Source: DATARH01 sp035550515 (lineage in GTDB: Bacteria; Pseudomonadota; Alphaproteobacteria; ATCC43930; CGMCC-115725). From it: a stretch of DNA of 64,000 bases. The stretch covers positions 1-64,000 of the forward strand of contig DASZOZ010000045.1 of assembly GCA_035550515.1 (NCBI GenBank), read 5' to 3'. Made by a program: the position numbers and the translations under genes. Positions 43,696 to 51,978 of this stretch are shown here, one piece after another. The notes beneath the pieces were generated by a model. It made no database searches, was not told the origin of the DNA, and worked only from the letters and a program-made list of their open reading frames with translations. Within the stretch, counting starts at the first letter, position 1. Each line of letters starts with the position of its first letter.

Positions 43696-44001
43696 ATGCC
43701 TCGGCTGCGGTACACGAGAGCGGCACGCGACAGCCTGACCGACATCGCCCGCTATCTTCGCCGTCGAAGCGGCAGCGCGGCCGTCGCCCGCCGCTTTGTC
43801 GATCAGCTTCGCGGGCGATGCGCCGAGTTGGCCGCTTCACCGTTTCAGCTTGGGCGCCCAAGACCGGAGCTGCGCCCCGACTTACGCAGCTTCGCGATGG
43901 GAAACTACCTGATTTTCTTTCGCTATGTCGGCGACGTGCTGGAAATCGTCGACATCGTCGAGGGTCATCGCGACATTGATGGCTATTTCCGCGGAGGGTA
44001 A
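43696..44001 (+). CDS. parE: ParE/RelE-family toxin
   Basis: 101 residues from ATG 43696 (MPRLRYTRAARDSLTDIARY). The RelE/ParE fold is shown by LRYTRAARDSLTDIARYL, RCAELAASPFQLGRPRPEL and NYLIFFRYVGDVLEIVDIVEGHRD. ParE proteins poison DNA gyrase, whereas RelE proteins cut mRNA; the pairing with ParD favours ParE. Confidence 0.9.
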   Translation: MPRLRYTRAARDSLTDIARYLRRRSGSAAVARRFVDQLRGRCAELAASPFQLGRPRPELRPDLRSFAMGNYLIFFRYVGDVLEIVDIVEGHRDIDGYFRGG

Positions 44002-44047
44002 CGGCGGTGTGCGGCATCCTTCCTCATACACCGCCGTCCCCGACGGC

Positions 44048-44593
44048 TCACGCGTTGATGTGGGTCAGCTCGGTAAGGTCGAGGCCCTTGCGGATGCGGG
44101 CGACCATCTCGTCCGGGTCGAAATCGATGCCGACCGGGTTCTTGTCGCTCTCCGAGCGGCTCTTCATGTACTCGCGACCCTCGCGCGCCGTATAGAAATT
44201 GTCGAATAGCAGCTCGACCTGGTTGCGGTCGGGGTCATAGTAGTACATCGACGTCGTCATGCCGTGGTTGACGCAGCGATGCGGCGTGATGCCCTGTGCC
44301 TTCAGCCCCTCGTAATGGTCGGCCAGCTCGACCGGGTCGAAGGTGAAGGCGACATGGTGCAGGCCGACTTCGCCGCCGGCGCGGGCGGTCTTGCCTTCGG
44401 CGGCGACCTTGTCGTTGAGCGGGCCGGGATCGACAAAAGCGACCCGGTGGTGCTCGTCGTCGTAGCTGATAAAGGCGATGAACTTGTTCTGGTACAGCAG
44501 CTCGGCGCCGAGCACCTTGCAGTACCATTCGATCATCTGCTCGCGCCGGTTGGTTTGCAGCACGAGATGCGAAAGCTTTTTCGGTGACGCCAT
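44048..44593 (-). CDS. VOC (glyoxalase/dioxygenase-fold) protein
   Basis: 181 residues from ATG 44593 with GGAGG 6 bases upstream. One VOC module: KLSHLVLQTNRREQMIEWY (metal His), VGLHHVAFTFD (His) and RNQVELLFDNF (Glu), similar to catechol 2,3-dioxygenase-type single-module proteins. A 45-residue C-terminal tail (EYMKSRSESDKNPVG) is helical. The metal triad is complete; the substrate is unknown. It lies between ParDE (convergent) and the giant Hint gene, which is upstream on the same strand. Confidence 0.85.
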   Translation of the reverse strand: MASPKKLSHLVLQTNRREQMIEWYCKVLGAELLYQNKFIAFISYDDEHHRVAFVDPGPLNDKVAAEGKTARAGGEVGLHHVAFTFDPVELADHYEGLKAQGITPHRCVNHGMTTSMYYYDPDRNQVELLFDNFYTAREGREYMKSRSESDKNPVGIDFDPDEMVARIRKGLDLTELTHINA

Positions 44594-44671
44594 GATCGCC
44601 TCCTGCCAGCGGCATGCTTTTATAGGCGGATCGGTGCACCCGAACGCCGCGCAAGTCAACAACAAGGACGG

Positions 44672-47600
44672 CTAGGCGCCGACGGCGAGACGGGCAGGCG
44701 GAGTTTCCCGGAGCGCCGCGGCGAGCGCCTGCACCACATGCTCGTCGGTGAACGCCTCGGCCGCCAGCCGCGAGCCGGCGCCGCCGGCGGCGGTGTTGGC
44801 CGCCTCGTCAGCATGGTGGTGCAGGATCAACGCGGCGAGGGCGGACGGGTCCTCGCCCACCAGGCCGCCCAGCGTCGGCGGCAGCGGCAAACCCTCGGCG
44901 GCCATCGGGGTCATCACGCAGGGCAACCCGGCGGCAAAGCTGTCGATCACCTTGCCCTTGATGCCGGCGCCAAAGCGCAGCGGCGCCACCGTCAGCCGCA
45001 CCGTGTCGAACAAGGCGTCGAGGTCGTCGACCCGGCCGAGCACCGCGACCCGCGGGTCGCGCTTCGCCAACCGGTCGGGGGACCAGCCTTCGCCGGCGAT
45101 CTTGCAGGTCAAGCCCGGCGCCTGCCGCCAGACCAGCGGCAGGACATCGCCCAGCAGATGGTGCACCGCATCGGGGTTCGGTGCGTGGAAGAACCCGCCG
45201 ACCAGCGCGATCCCGTGGCGCGCGGCAAACGGGCGCCGCACCGGGCGCCGCGCCACCGCGAACGGCACGACCCGCACCGCCGCGGTACCGGCCTGGCGCC
45301 GCAGCCATTCCGCCTCGACCGGCGAGTGCGTCACCACGATATCGGCCTGCCGCGCCGCCAATGCCTCCTGCACTGCGACCCGCCGGCTCAGCGCCAGCAG
45401 CTCGGGCCGCCCCTCGACGGCCGCCTGACGCGCCAGACGCCGGTGGTGCAGGTCGGCGACCGCATAGACCACGCGCGCCCTCGGGTTGTAGTGCCGCACC
45501 AGCGACAGGTAACGCTCGGCATTTGCCAGCCGGTGCAGATAGACCAGGTCGAAGGTGCCGGCCTGGCGCGCCAAGACGTCCTCGACGCAGGAATAATACG
45601 GCGCGCCGCAGCCGCCGATGCCTGCCGCGTCGCCCAGCGCGACGAGGGCGGCGGTGCTGCCGATTTCCTCGGCGGCCACAAAACTGACCGCGTAGCCGAG
45701 GGTTTGCAGCGCGCGGATATGCGACAGGATCGCGACCGAGCCGGCGTCGCGGCCGGCGCTGGGCACGCGCTCGTCGATGACCAGCGCGCGCCGGCCGGCC
45801 GGCGGCGGGGCCGCCGCTGCGTCCCCCCATCGCCGGCAATGCAGGCGGTGCGCCTCGCGCTCGGCCCGGCCGCTCTCGCGCGCCGCACGCCGCGCCAACA
45901 GCCGATCGGTCTGCTGCACCAGCGCCGCGAGCGCGCGTTCCTCTTCCTCGCCCGGCCCGACCCCGGCGAGCAGGCCCGCCAACAGCTCCACCGCCGCCGC
46001 ATCGAACCCGCCGCTCGCCGGCAGCACGATCGGCGAGCCGAACAGCTCGGCGCCGTCCGCTTCGCGCGTAACGCTGACCTCCTGCCGCTCCAGCGGCGAC
46101 AGCGGGCACGGCAGGACCAACTCGAAGGCATGCCTGCCGCTGCCCATCCCGGCGTCGGCAAGGTCGGCACGATAGCGATTGGCCAGCACCCGGCCGACAA
46201 CCTGGCCATTGGCGTGAACCACCAGCCCGACCGGCCGCTCCGCATCGGCTTCATCCTGCGCCCAGCCGGTAAGCCGGCTTCGGTCGGCGGTGTCGACCGC
46301 GCCGCGCAGCGCGCCGAGCGGTGCCGGTGACGGCGGCGTCGCCAGCGGCTCCAGCACGACCGGACATCCCGGCAGCAGCGTCCAGTCGGCGGCGGCGTAA
46401 ACCGCGATCTCATGCCGCGCGCCCGCCGCGAGGCCGCCGGGCACCGGACAGGCGAAGCCGTGCCGGCCGCCGCCGATCCCGGCAAGTTCGAGATCCGCAC
46501 GGTAGCCGTCGGCCACCACCCGCGCGATCTCCGCGCCATTATCGACCACCACCACGGTGACCGGGGTCGCGGGCGCCCCGGCGTCGAGCGCCCAGCCGCA
46601 AACCATCTCGTGGCTCACCCGGTCGACATGACCGCGCAGCGCCGACGGCGCCGCCACCCCGCCGCCGCAGAGCCGCTGCGCCCGCCCGGACAGCGCGCGC
46701 CGGACCGTTTCCAGCCTCTCCCCGTCCTCGACCCGCGGCGCGCAGTACAACGCCGGCCCCGGCGCCAACGCCTCCGGGTAGACCGCGCGGAATTCGGCCG
46801 CGTTGCTGAACATCAGGCGGTTGCCGTCATCGACATAGGTTTCGGCCGGCGCGCCCTCGGCAAAGACCACGTCATGCGCATCGAGCTCGACATGGCAATA
46901 TTCGACCTCGTCGACCGCCTCGGCCTGGACGATCGAGACGCCGTTGACCAGGTGCCGTGCCGGCACCAGGACGCCGTCGAGATACAGCGCATGCTCGGGC
47001 GATACCCGCAGCTCGCGTCGCGGCACCCGGTCGGCCAGCGCGCCGGGGGCGATCACGATCGGCAGCACGTCGCGGTTGCCGGCGATGAACCGCCCGCCAT
47101 AGCTGCGTCGGCCGATCCATTTCACCGGCTTTGCCGCACCCGACAACGTGACCACCGGATCGCCGATCGCCAAATCCTCGACCGCCACCGCGCCGTCCGG
47201 CGTGCGGATCAGCGTGCCGCGGCAGTAGCACGCCGTCTGGTCCTCGGTGATCAGCGTGCCGCTGCCCGCATCCGGCCCGAGGTGGAAGAAGTCGCCGGCA
47301 AAATTCTGCCCCGGGGCGAGCTGCAAGTCGTATGTCTGACCGTTCTCGCTGATCTCCAGTTCGTTGCCGGCGACGAGATCGACATGGCCCGCGGCGTCAT
47401 AGGAAATGCCGGTCAAGTCGATCGTGTCGCCCGGCACAAAGCCGGAAACGACGGCGCCGCCAATCAGCTCCGCCGGATCGACCGGCAGGCCGGCGCCGTC
47501 GATCTCCAGCACGCCGCCCGAGAAGGTGATCGCGCCGCTGACGGTGGCGCCGGACTGCACGTCGAGCGTGCCGCCGGAGAGCACCGCGTTGCTGACGACG

Positions 47601-49756
47601 CCGCCCGAGAATACCGTCGCCTGGCCGGTGAAAGCGATCGTCGGCGATATCGCCGTGCCGGCGATATGTTGGACGCCGGTCACCAAGGCGCCGGCGTCGC
47701 TTCCCCCGGCATCGATCGTCTCGCTTCCACCAGGGTTGAGGATGGTCCCACTGGCGCTACCGCCGGAGCGGATGATCTGCGTGCCGCCCCCACTAGGCAA
47801 GGTCACGGTGCGGCTGGCAAAACCTCCCGAGAGAACTGTCTGCGTGGCGCTACCGTCAAGATAAATGCCGACAGCACTACCGCCGCCGGAAACGATCTGC
47901 GAGCCGCTGCCGGTGATGCTGGTAAAGCTGGCGATGCCTCCCGAAAGAACCGTCTGCGCGCCGCCGTCATAAAACGCGTCATAGGCCGCGGTACCGTAGA
48001 CGAGTTGGACGCCGCTGATAGATGTATCCGCGTCACTTCCGCCGGAGCTGACGATCTCCGTCCCGCCCGCGGCGATTACTCCCTGAACCGCGGTGCCGCC
48101 GCTCAGCACAGTGACGGTCCCGCCGCTCGCCAACCCGAACCCGTAGATCGCCCCTTGGTCGATCAGGACGGCGCCGCTGCTGACCGTGGGATAAACGGCG
48201 GTCCCGCTACTGTAAACGATCGCCGAGCCGCCGCTCAGGATCGAGGCCCCGTAGGCGCCGAGACCTGGCAACACCAGCGCGGTATGCCCAGAACTGACCG
48301 GGCTGCCGCCAAAGCCGGGGAAATCGTAGAGACCGCCCGTGCTGACGACGAAGTCGCTCGAAAACGCATCCGCGATGACGCCGCCGCTGTCGATCGTGAG
48401 GCCGGCGATCGCGCCGTGGGGAACGAATGTGCCGCCGCTGTCGATGACGACCCCCGAGACTCCCAGGCCCTGACCGGTGTTGACCAGGGTGCCGCCGCTC
48501 TCGACGGTCAGACCGTTGACGAGAACGCCGCCGGCACCAGCCAGGAAGACGGCCCCGCCGGCCGCGACCGTAGTGTCCAGCGCCGAGCCGAGGAACACGC
48601 CGAAGCTGCCGCCGCTGACGACGGCGCCGCTGACCGTGCCGCCGACCACCTCGAACACGCCGCCGTCGACGGTCGGCGAAATCGACAGCCCGGCGACGAG
48701 AAATTCGGAGCCGCCGCGCAGGACCGTGCCGGTGTCGGTGCCGCCGGATTCCACGAGCTCACCGCCGGAGACGATCGCGGAGGTCGCCTTGCCGCTGATC
48801 ACCACTTCGATACCGGCACTGATAACCGTGCCGGTATCGGTCCCCGCGTATTCCACCAAGGTACCCGACGAGACGACGGTGCCGCTGGCGCTGCCGAAAT
48901 TGAGCTCGACCCCGCTGCTGAGCGTTGTGCCGCTGTCGACGCCGCCGGCGTAGACGATCTCCATGCCGGCGAGCCCCGCGCTCGTCGCCGTACCGCCCGA
49001 CTGCACCAGGAGATAGCCGCCGCTGTCGACGAAGACCCCGGTCGACGTTTGCCCGGAGGACACGACCAGCGCCTGGCCGGAGTGCACCAGGTCGCCCGTG
49101 GCCTGCGCCGCGACGACGATCTCCGTTGCACCGAGATTTGCGCCCGGCGGCATGGCGACGAAGACGTCGCCGGCGAGGCTCTGGTCGTTCGGATCGAGGT
49201 TGAGGTCGTAGGTGCTGCCGCTCTCGGTCAGCTGAAGCTGGTTGCCGGCGCCGAGCGTGATGCTGCCGGCCGGGTCGAACGGAATGCCGGACACTACGAT
49301 CTCGTCGCCCGCCGTCAGACCGGAGATCGTGGCGCCGTCGACAAGCACGCCCGGCGCGGCGGGTCCGTCGATCTCGAAAATGCCGCCGGGTGCGCCGTCG
49401 AAGTTGATCGCGCCGGTGACGCCGCCCGATTGCAGCTCGAAGGTGCCCCCGGCGATGGTGACGCCCACGGCCGAACCGCCGGACGACACCACCTCGGAGC
49501 CGCCGGCCGACGCCGCGGCCGAGACCGCGACGCCGCCGGACAGAACGTATTCGGTCCCACCGCTGACCACGGTCGCGCTGAGCGACGAGCCGCCGGCATC
49601 GACAATCTCGACGCCGCCGCTCATCAGGTCGCCGCTGGTCACCCCGCCGGCGCCGACGCTGACGATTCCTCCGTACGGGACGGCAAAGCTGCTGCCGGTG
49701 CCCGACAGGTCGGTGGTGACGCTGCTGATGACACCGCTGCTGACGACAATGCTCAT
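44672..49756 (-). CDS. AIDA-repeat / Hint / glycosyltransferase fusion protein
   Basis: 1,694 residues from ATG 49756 (MSIVVSSGVISS; a TTG lies three codons upstream). Residues 1 to about 775 are AIDA-type adhesin repeats ('VxSGGxxxxxxVxSGG'). A 'GDTIDLTGISYDAAGHV' module occurs at about 150-205 and again at about 775-835. A Hint_2 (hedgehog/intein-like) domain spans about 843-985: nucleophile in A-C843-Y-C-R-G-T, AVEDLAIGDPVVTLSG, KPVKWIGRR and LRVSPEHALYLDG (H922). Two beta domains (about 1040-1137 and 1142-1242) share 'LRG.VD...GWA.D'. A helical linker leads to a GT-B glycosyltransferase (about 1321-1690: RDAGSVAILSHIRALQ, VAPLRFGAGIKGKVIDSF). No signal peptide or beta-barrel is seen. Hint domains cleave at their first Cys, so the adhesin and enzyme parts may separate. 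Function is inferred from domains only. Confidence 0.85.
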   Translation of the reverse strand: MSIVVSSGVISSVTTDLSGTGSSFAVPYGGIVSVGAGGVTSGDLMSGGVEIVDAGGSSLSATVVSGGTEYVLSGGVAVSAAASAGGSEVVSSGGSAVGVTIAGGTFELQSGGVTGAINFDGAPGGIFEIDGPAAPGVLVDGATISGLTAGDEIVVSGIPFDPAGSITLGAGNQLQLTESGSTYDLNLDPNDQSLAGDVFVAMPPGANLGATEIVVAAQATGDLVHSGQALVVSSGQTSTGVFVDSGGYLLVQSGGTATSAGLAGMEIVYAGGVDSGTTLSSGVELNFGSASGTVVSSGTLVEYAGTDTGTVISAGIEVVISGKATSAIVSGGELVESGGTDTGTVLRGGSEFLVAGLSISPTVDGGVFEVVGGTVSGAVVSGGSFGVFLGSALDTTVAAGGAVFLAGAGGVLVNGLTVESGGTLVNTGQGLGVSGVVIDSGGTFVPHGAIAGLTIDSGGVIADAFSSDFVVSTGGLYDFPGFGGSPVSSGHTALVLPGLGAYGASILSGGSAIVYSSGTAVYPTVSSGAVLIDQGAIYGFGLASGGTVTVLSGGTAVQGVIAAGGTEIVSSGGSDADTSISGVQLVYGTAAYDAFYDGGAQTVLSGGIASFTSITGSGSQIVSGGGSAVGIYLDGSATQTVLSGGFASRTVTLPSGGGTQIIRSGGSASGTILNPGGSETIDAGGSDAGALVTGVQHIAGTAISPTIAFTGQATVFSGGVVSNAVLSGGTLDVQSGATVSGAITFSGGVLEIDGAGLPVDPAELIGGAVVSGFVPGDTIDLTGISYDAAGHVDLVAGNELEISENGQTYDLQLAPGQNFAGDFFHLGPDAGSGTLITEDQTACYCRGTLIRTPDGAVAVEDLAIGDPVVTLSGAAKPVKWIGRRSYGGRFIAGNRDVLPIVIAPGALADRVPRRELRVSPEHALYLDGVLVPARHLVNGVSIVQAEAVDEVEYCHVELDAHDVVFAEGAPAETYVDDGNRLMFSNAAEFRAVYPEALAPGPALYCAPRVEDGERLETVRRALSGRAQRLCGGGVAAPSALRGHVDRVSHEMVCGWALDAGAPATPVTVVVVDNGAEIARVVADGYRADLELAGIGGGRHGFACPVPGGLAAGARHEIAVYAAADWTLLPGCPVVLEPLATPPSPAPLGALRGAVDTADRSRLTGWAQDEADAERPVGLVVHANGQVVGRVLANRYRADLADAGMGSGRHAFELVLPCPLSPLERQEVSVTREADGAELFGSPIVLPASGGFDAAAVELLAGLLAGVGPGEEEERALAALVQQTDRLLARRAARESGRAEREAHRLHCRRWGDAAAAPPPAGRRALVIDERVPSAGRDAGSVAILSHIRALQTLGYAVSFVAAEEIGSTAALVALGDAAGIGGCGAPYYSCVEDVLARQAGTFDLVYLHRLANAERYLSLVRHYNPRARVVYAVADLHHRRLARQAAVEGRPELLALSRRVAVQEALAARQADIVVTHSPVEAEWLRRQAGTAAVRVVPFAVARRPVRRPFAARHGIALVGGFFHAPNPDAVHHLLGDVLPLVWRQAPGLTCKIAGEGWSPDRLAKRDPRVAVLGRVDDLDALFDTVRLTVAPLRFGAGIKGKVIDSFAAGLPCVMTPMAAEGLPLPPTLGGLVGEDPSALAALILHHHADEAANTAAGGAGSRLAAEAFTDEHVVQALAAALRETPPARLAVGA

Positions 49757-49801
49757 GCCCGGCAACCCATCTTCGGCGGTGCGTGTCTCGCCACCTACGG
49801 T

Positions 49802-49831
49802 AGAAGAAACGAATCGGTGATTTGAGTCAAA
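49802..49831 (-). promoter_or_regulatory. Candidate promoter and palindrome for the Hint-fusion gene
   Basis: Minus strand: TTGACT (49830-49825), 17-base spacer, TCTTCT (49807-49802). TTTGA-G-TCAAA (49821-49831) is an 11-bp palindrome over the -35. The leader would be about 40 bases. The patch is the most AT-rich part of the 186-base divergent gap. Confidence 0.35.
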
Positions 49832-49942
49832 TTTGAATAAATTCCACCGGCTGTTGCAGTTGCTGGCCGTCGCCGGCCTGCCGCTCTATCCTGCCGGCCT
49901 ATGGTTTTTGCGCCGCCCGGGCCGACGACAAGGATCACCTGA

Positions 49943-50992
49943 ATGGCCGAGAGCTACGTCGTTCGCCGCGAATTCTTCCATGTCGGCGGCGAATACGCCG
50001 GCCCGCCCGGCGAGGAGGTCATGCGCGGGCAGATGTATGTCGAGAAATGGACGCCGCGCGACCCGCGCCGGCGCTATCCGCTGGTGATGCTGCACGGCAT
50101 GGGGCAGACCGCGACCAACTGGATGGGCACGCCGGACGGCCGTCCCGGCTGGGCCGAGCGTTTCGCCCGCGGCGGCTACACGGTGTACCTGATCGACCAG
50201 CCGGCACGCGGCCGCTCGGCCTGGCAGCCCGGGCTGGACGGCGAGATGCGCAGCCTCCCGGCCTCGCTTGAGGAATGGCTGTTCACCGCCTCGGCCGCCG
50301 ACCCGCGCTGGCCGCAGGCCGTCATGCACACGCAATGGCCCGGCTCAGGCAAGCGCGGCGACCCTCATTTCGACGCGTTTTACGCGACGCAGGTGCCGTT
50401 TCTCGCCGACCAGGTGGAGACCCAGCGCCTGCTGCTCGCCGCCGGCAGCGCGCTGCTCGACCGGATCGGCGCGGCGGTGCTGCTCACCCATTCGCAGGCC
50501 GGGCCGTTCGGCTGGCTGCTCGCCGACGCGCGGCCAAGTCTGGTCAAGGCGATCGTCGCGGTCGAGCCGGCCGGACCGCCGTTCGAGAATGTCGTGATCG
50601 CCGAGGGCAAGGCGCGGCCTTGGGGCCTGGCCGACCTGCCGCTCGCCTACGACCCGCCGGTTGCCGGCGCCGGCGACCTCCAGGTCGAGCGGCAGGACGC
50701 GCCGGACGGCCCCGGTCTCGTCCGCTGCTGGCAGCAGAAGTCGCCGGCGCGGCGGCTCAAGAACCTCGCCGATATCCCGGTGCTGCTGCTGACCGGGGAG
50801 GCGTCCTACCACGCCGCCTATGATCACTGCACGGCGCAATACCTGGCCGCCGCGGGCGTGGCGGCCGATTTCGTGCGGCTCGCGGATCGCGGCCTGCACG
50901 GCAACGGCCATATGGTGATGCTGGAAGAGAACAGCGCCGACATCGCCGCGCTGATCGAGGACTGGCTCGCCGGCGCGATAGCCGCGGGCTAG
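49943..50992 (+). CDS. Alpha/beta hydrolase
   Basis: 349 residues. Oxyanion block LVMLHGMGQTATNWMG, nucleophile Ser in LLTHSQAGPFGWLL, acid region VLLLTGEASYHA and His in GLHGNGHMVMLEENS. Cytoplasmic, no signal peptide. Similar ~340-residue hydrolases are annotated as esterases, without a settled substrate. It is divergent from the Hint-fusion gene. Confidence 0.82.
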   Translation: MAESYVVRREFFHVGGEYAGPPGEEVMRGQMYVEKWTPRDPRRRYPLVMLHGMGQTATNWMGTPDGRPGWAERFARGGYTVYLIDQPARGRSAWQPGLDGEMRSLPASLEEWLFTASAADPRWPQAVMHTQWPGSGKRGDPHFDAFYATQVPFLADQVETQRLLLAAGSALLDRIGAAVLLTHSQAGPFGWLLADARPSLVKAIVAVEPAGPPFENVVIAEGKARPWGLADLPLAYDPPVAGAGDLQVERQDAPDGPGLVRCWQQKSPARRLKNLADIPVLLLTGEASYHAAYDHCTAQYLAAAGVAADFVRLADRGLHGNGHMVMLEENSADIAALIEDWLAGAIAAG

Positions 50993-51181
50993 CTCTCGCC
51001 GTCCGTCGCCCCTATCTTCGACAAACGCCTGCAGGAGCGCGTGATGACGCAGTTCGGCATCGGCCGGGCGGCGTCGTGCACTTCGGGAGGAGAAGGGTTT
51101 CCGGATGGCATCAAGAAAAATCTTCATTCTGCGGCGCTCCGTACAACGCGGCCGCGACGGACGCAACCCGGCGACCCGGCC
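50993..51181 (+). other. 189-base gap with possible xanthine-dehydrogenase-type 5' stub
   Basis: CAGGAG then ATG 51044 starts MTQFGIGRA, the stereotyped N-terminus of CoxL/XdhA-type molybdopterin subunits ('MtqFGIGqpv'), but the similarity stops after nine codons. The frame happens to run into cysQ. Nothing else is recognised. Confidence 0.3.
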
Positions 51182-51958
51182 ATGAACGACAGATTGCTGG
51201 ACACCGCCCTCGCCGCCGCCCTTGCCGCCGGCGAGGCCATCCTCAAGGTCTACGCCGAGCCGTTCGACGTTATCCAGAAGGATGACAACACGCCTGTCAC
51301 CGAGGCCGACCTCGCCTCGGAACGGATCATCGTCGAGCGGCTGACCGCGGCGTTCCCCGACATTCCGATCGTCTCCGAGGAGACCGCGCCGGAAGACGGG
51401 TTCAAGCCGCCGGCGGCGCGGTTCTGGTGCGTCGACCCGCTCGACGGCACCAAGGAATTCGTCGCCAAGAACGGCGAATTCTGCGTCTGCATCGGCCTGA
51501 TCGAAGACGGCGTGCCGGTGCTCGGCGTCGTGCACGGCCCGGCCCGGCGCGTGACCTATGCCGCGCACGGGGCGGGGACCGCGGTGCGAATGCGCGACGG
51601 CGGCGCCGCCGGGGCGATCGCGGCACGCGTGCCGCCGGCCGAGGGCATCATCGTCATCCACAGCCGCAGCCATGAAAACAGCCGGCGGCTGGCCGAATAT
51701 TTCGCCGGCAAGCCCGTGCCGGTGCGGCGCCGCGACATCTGCGGCAGCGCACTCAAATTCGGCGCGCTGGCGGCCGGCGAGGCCGATTTCTACCCGCGTT
51801 TCGGCACGACGATGGAATGGGACACCGCCGCCGGCCAGGCGATCCTTGAAGCGGCCGGCGGCGCCGTGCTCGACCTCGACGGCAACCGGCTGCGCTACGG
51901 CAAGCACGACCTCAAGAACAGCGGCTTTCTCGCCTGGGGCGCCAAGCCTGCATGGTAA
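51182..51958 (+). CDS. cysQ: 3'(2'),5'-bisphosphate nucleotidase CysQ
   Basis: 258 residues from ATG 51182; an in-frame start 138 bases upstream is not homologous. Inositol-monophosphatase-fold motifs: EETAPEDG (metal Glu), WCVDPLDGTKEF (metal Asp pair) and EWDTAAGQAILEAAGG near the end. It hydrolyses pAp to AMP, recycling a by-product of sulfate assimilation. CysQ is favoured over SuhB or HisN by the GTKEFV and GSALKFGALAAGEADFYPR blocks. Confidence 0.88.
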   Translation: MNDRLLDTALAAALAAGEAILKVYAEPFDVIQKDDNTPVTEADLASERIIVERLTAAFPDIPIVSEETAPEDGFKPPAARFWCVDPLDGTKEFVAKNGEFCVCIGLIEDGVPVLGVVHGPARRVTYAAHGAGTAVRMRDGGAAGAIAARVPPAEGIIVIHSRSHENSRRLAEYFAGKPVPVRRRDICGSALKFGALAAGEADFYPRFGTTMEWDTAAGQAILEAAGGAVLDLDGNRLRYGKHDLKNSGFLAWGAKPAW

Positions 51959-51978
51959 GGCCGGCGTGGTAAGGCTGC

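Noticed and set aside
46412..49825. Long plus-strand open frame (over 1,100 codons) opposite the Hint-fusion gene
   Set aside because: It is a GC-driven antisense shadow: Arg/Ala/Asp-rich, no recognisable domain, while the minus-strand frame has four clear domains.
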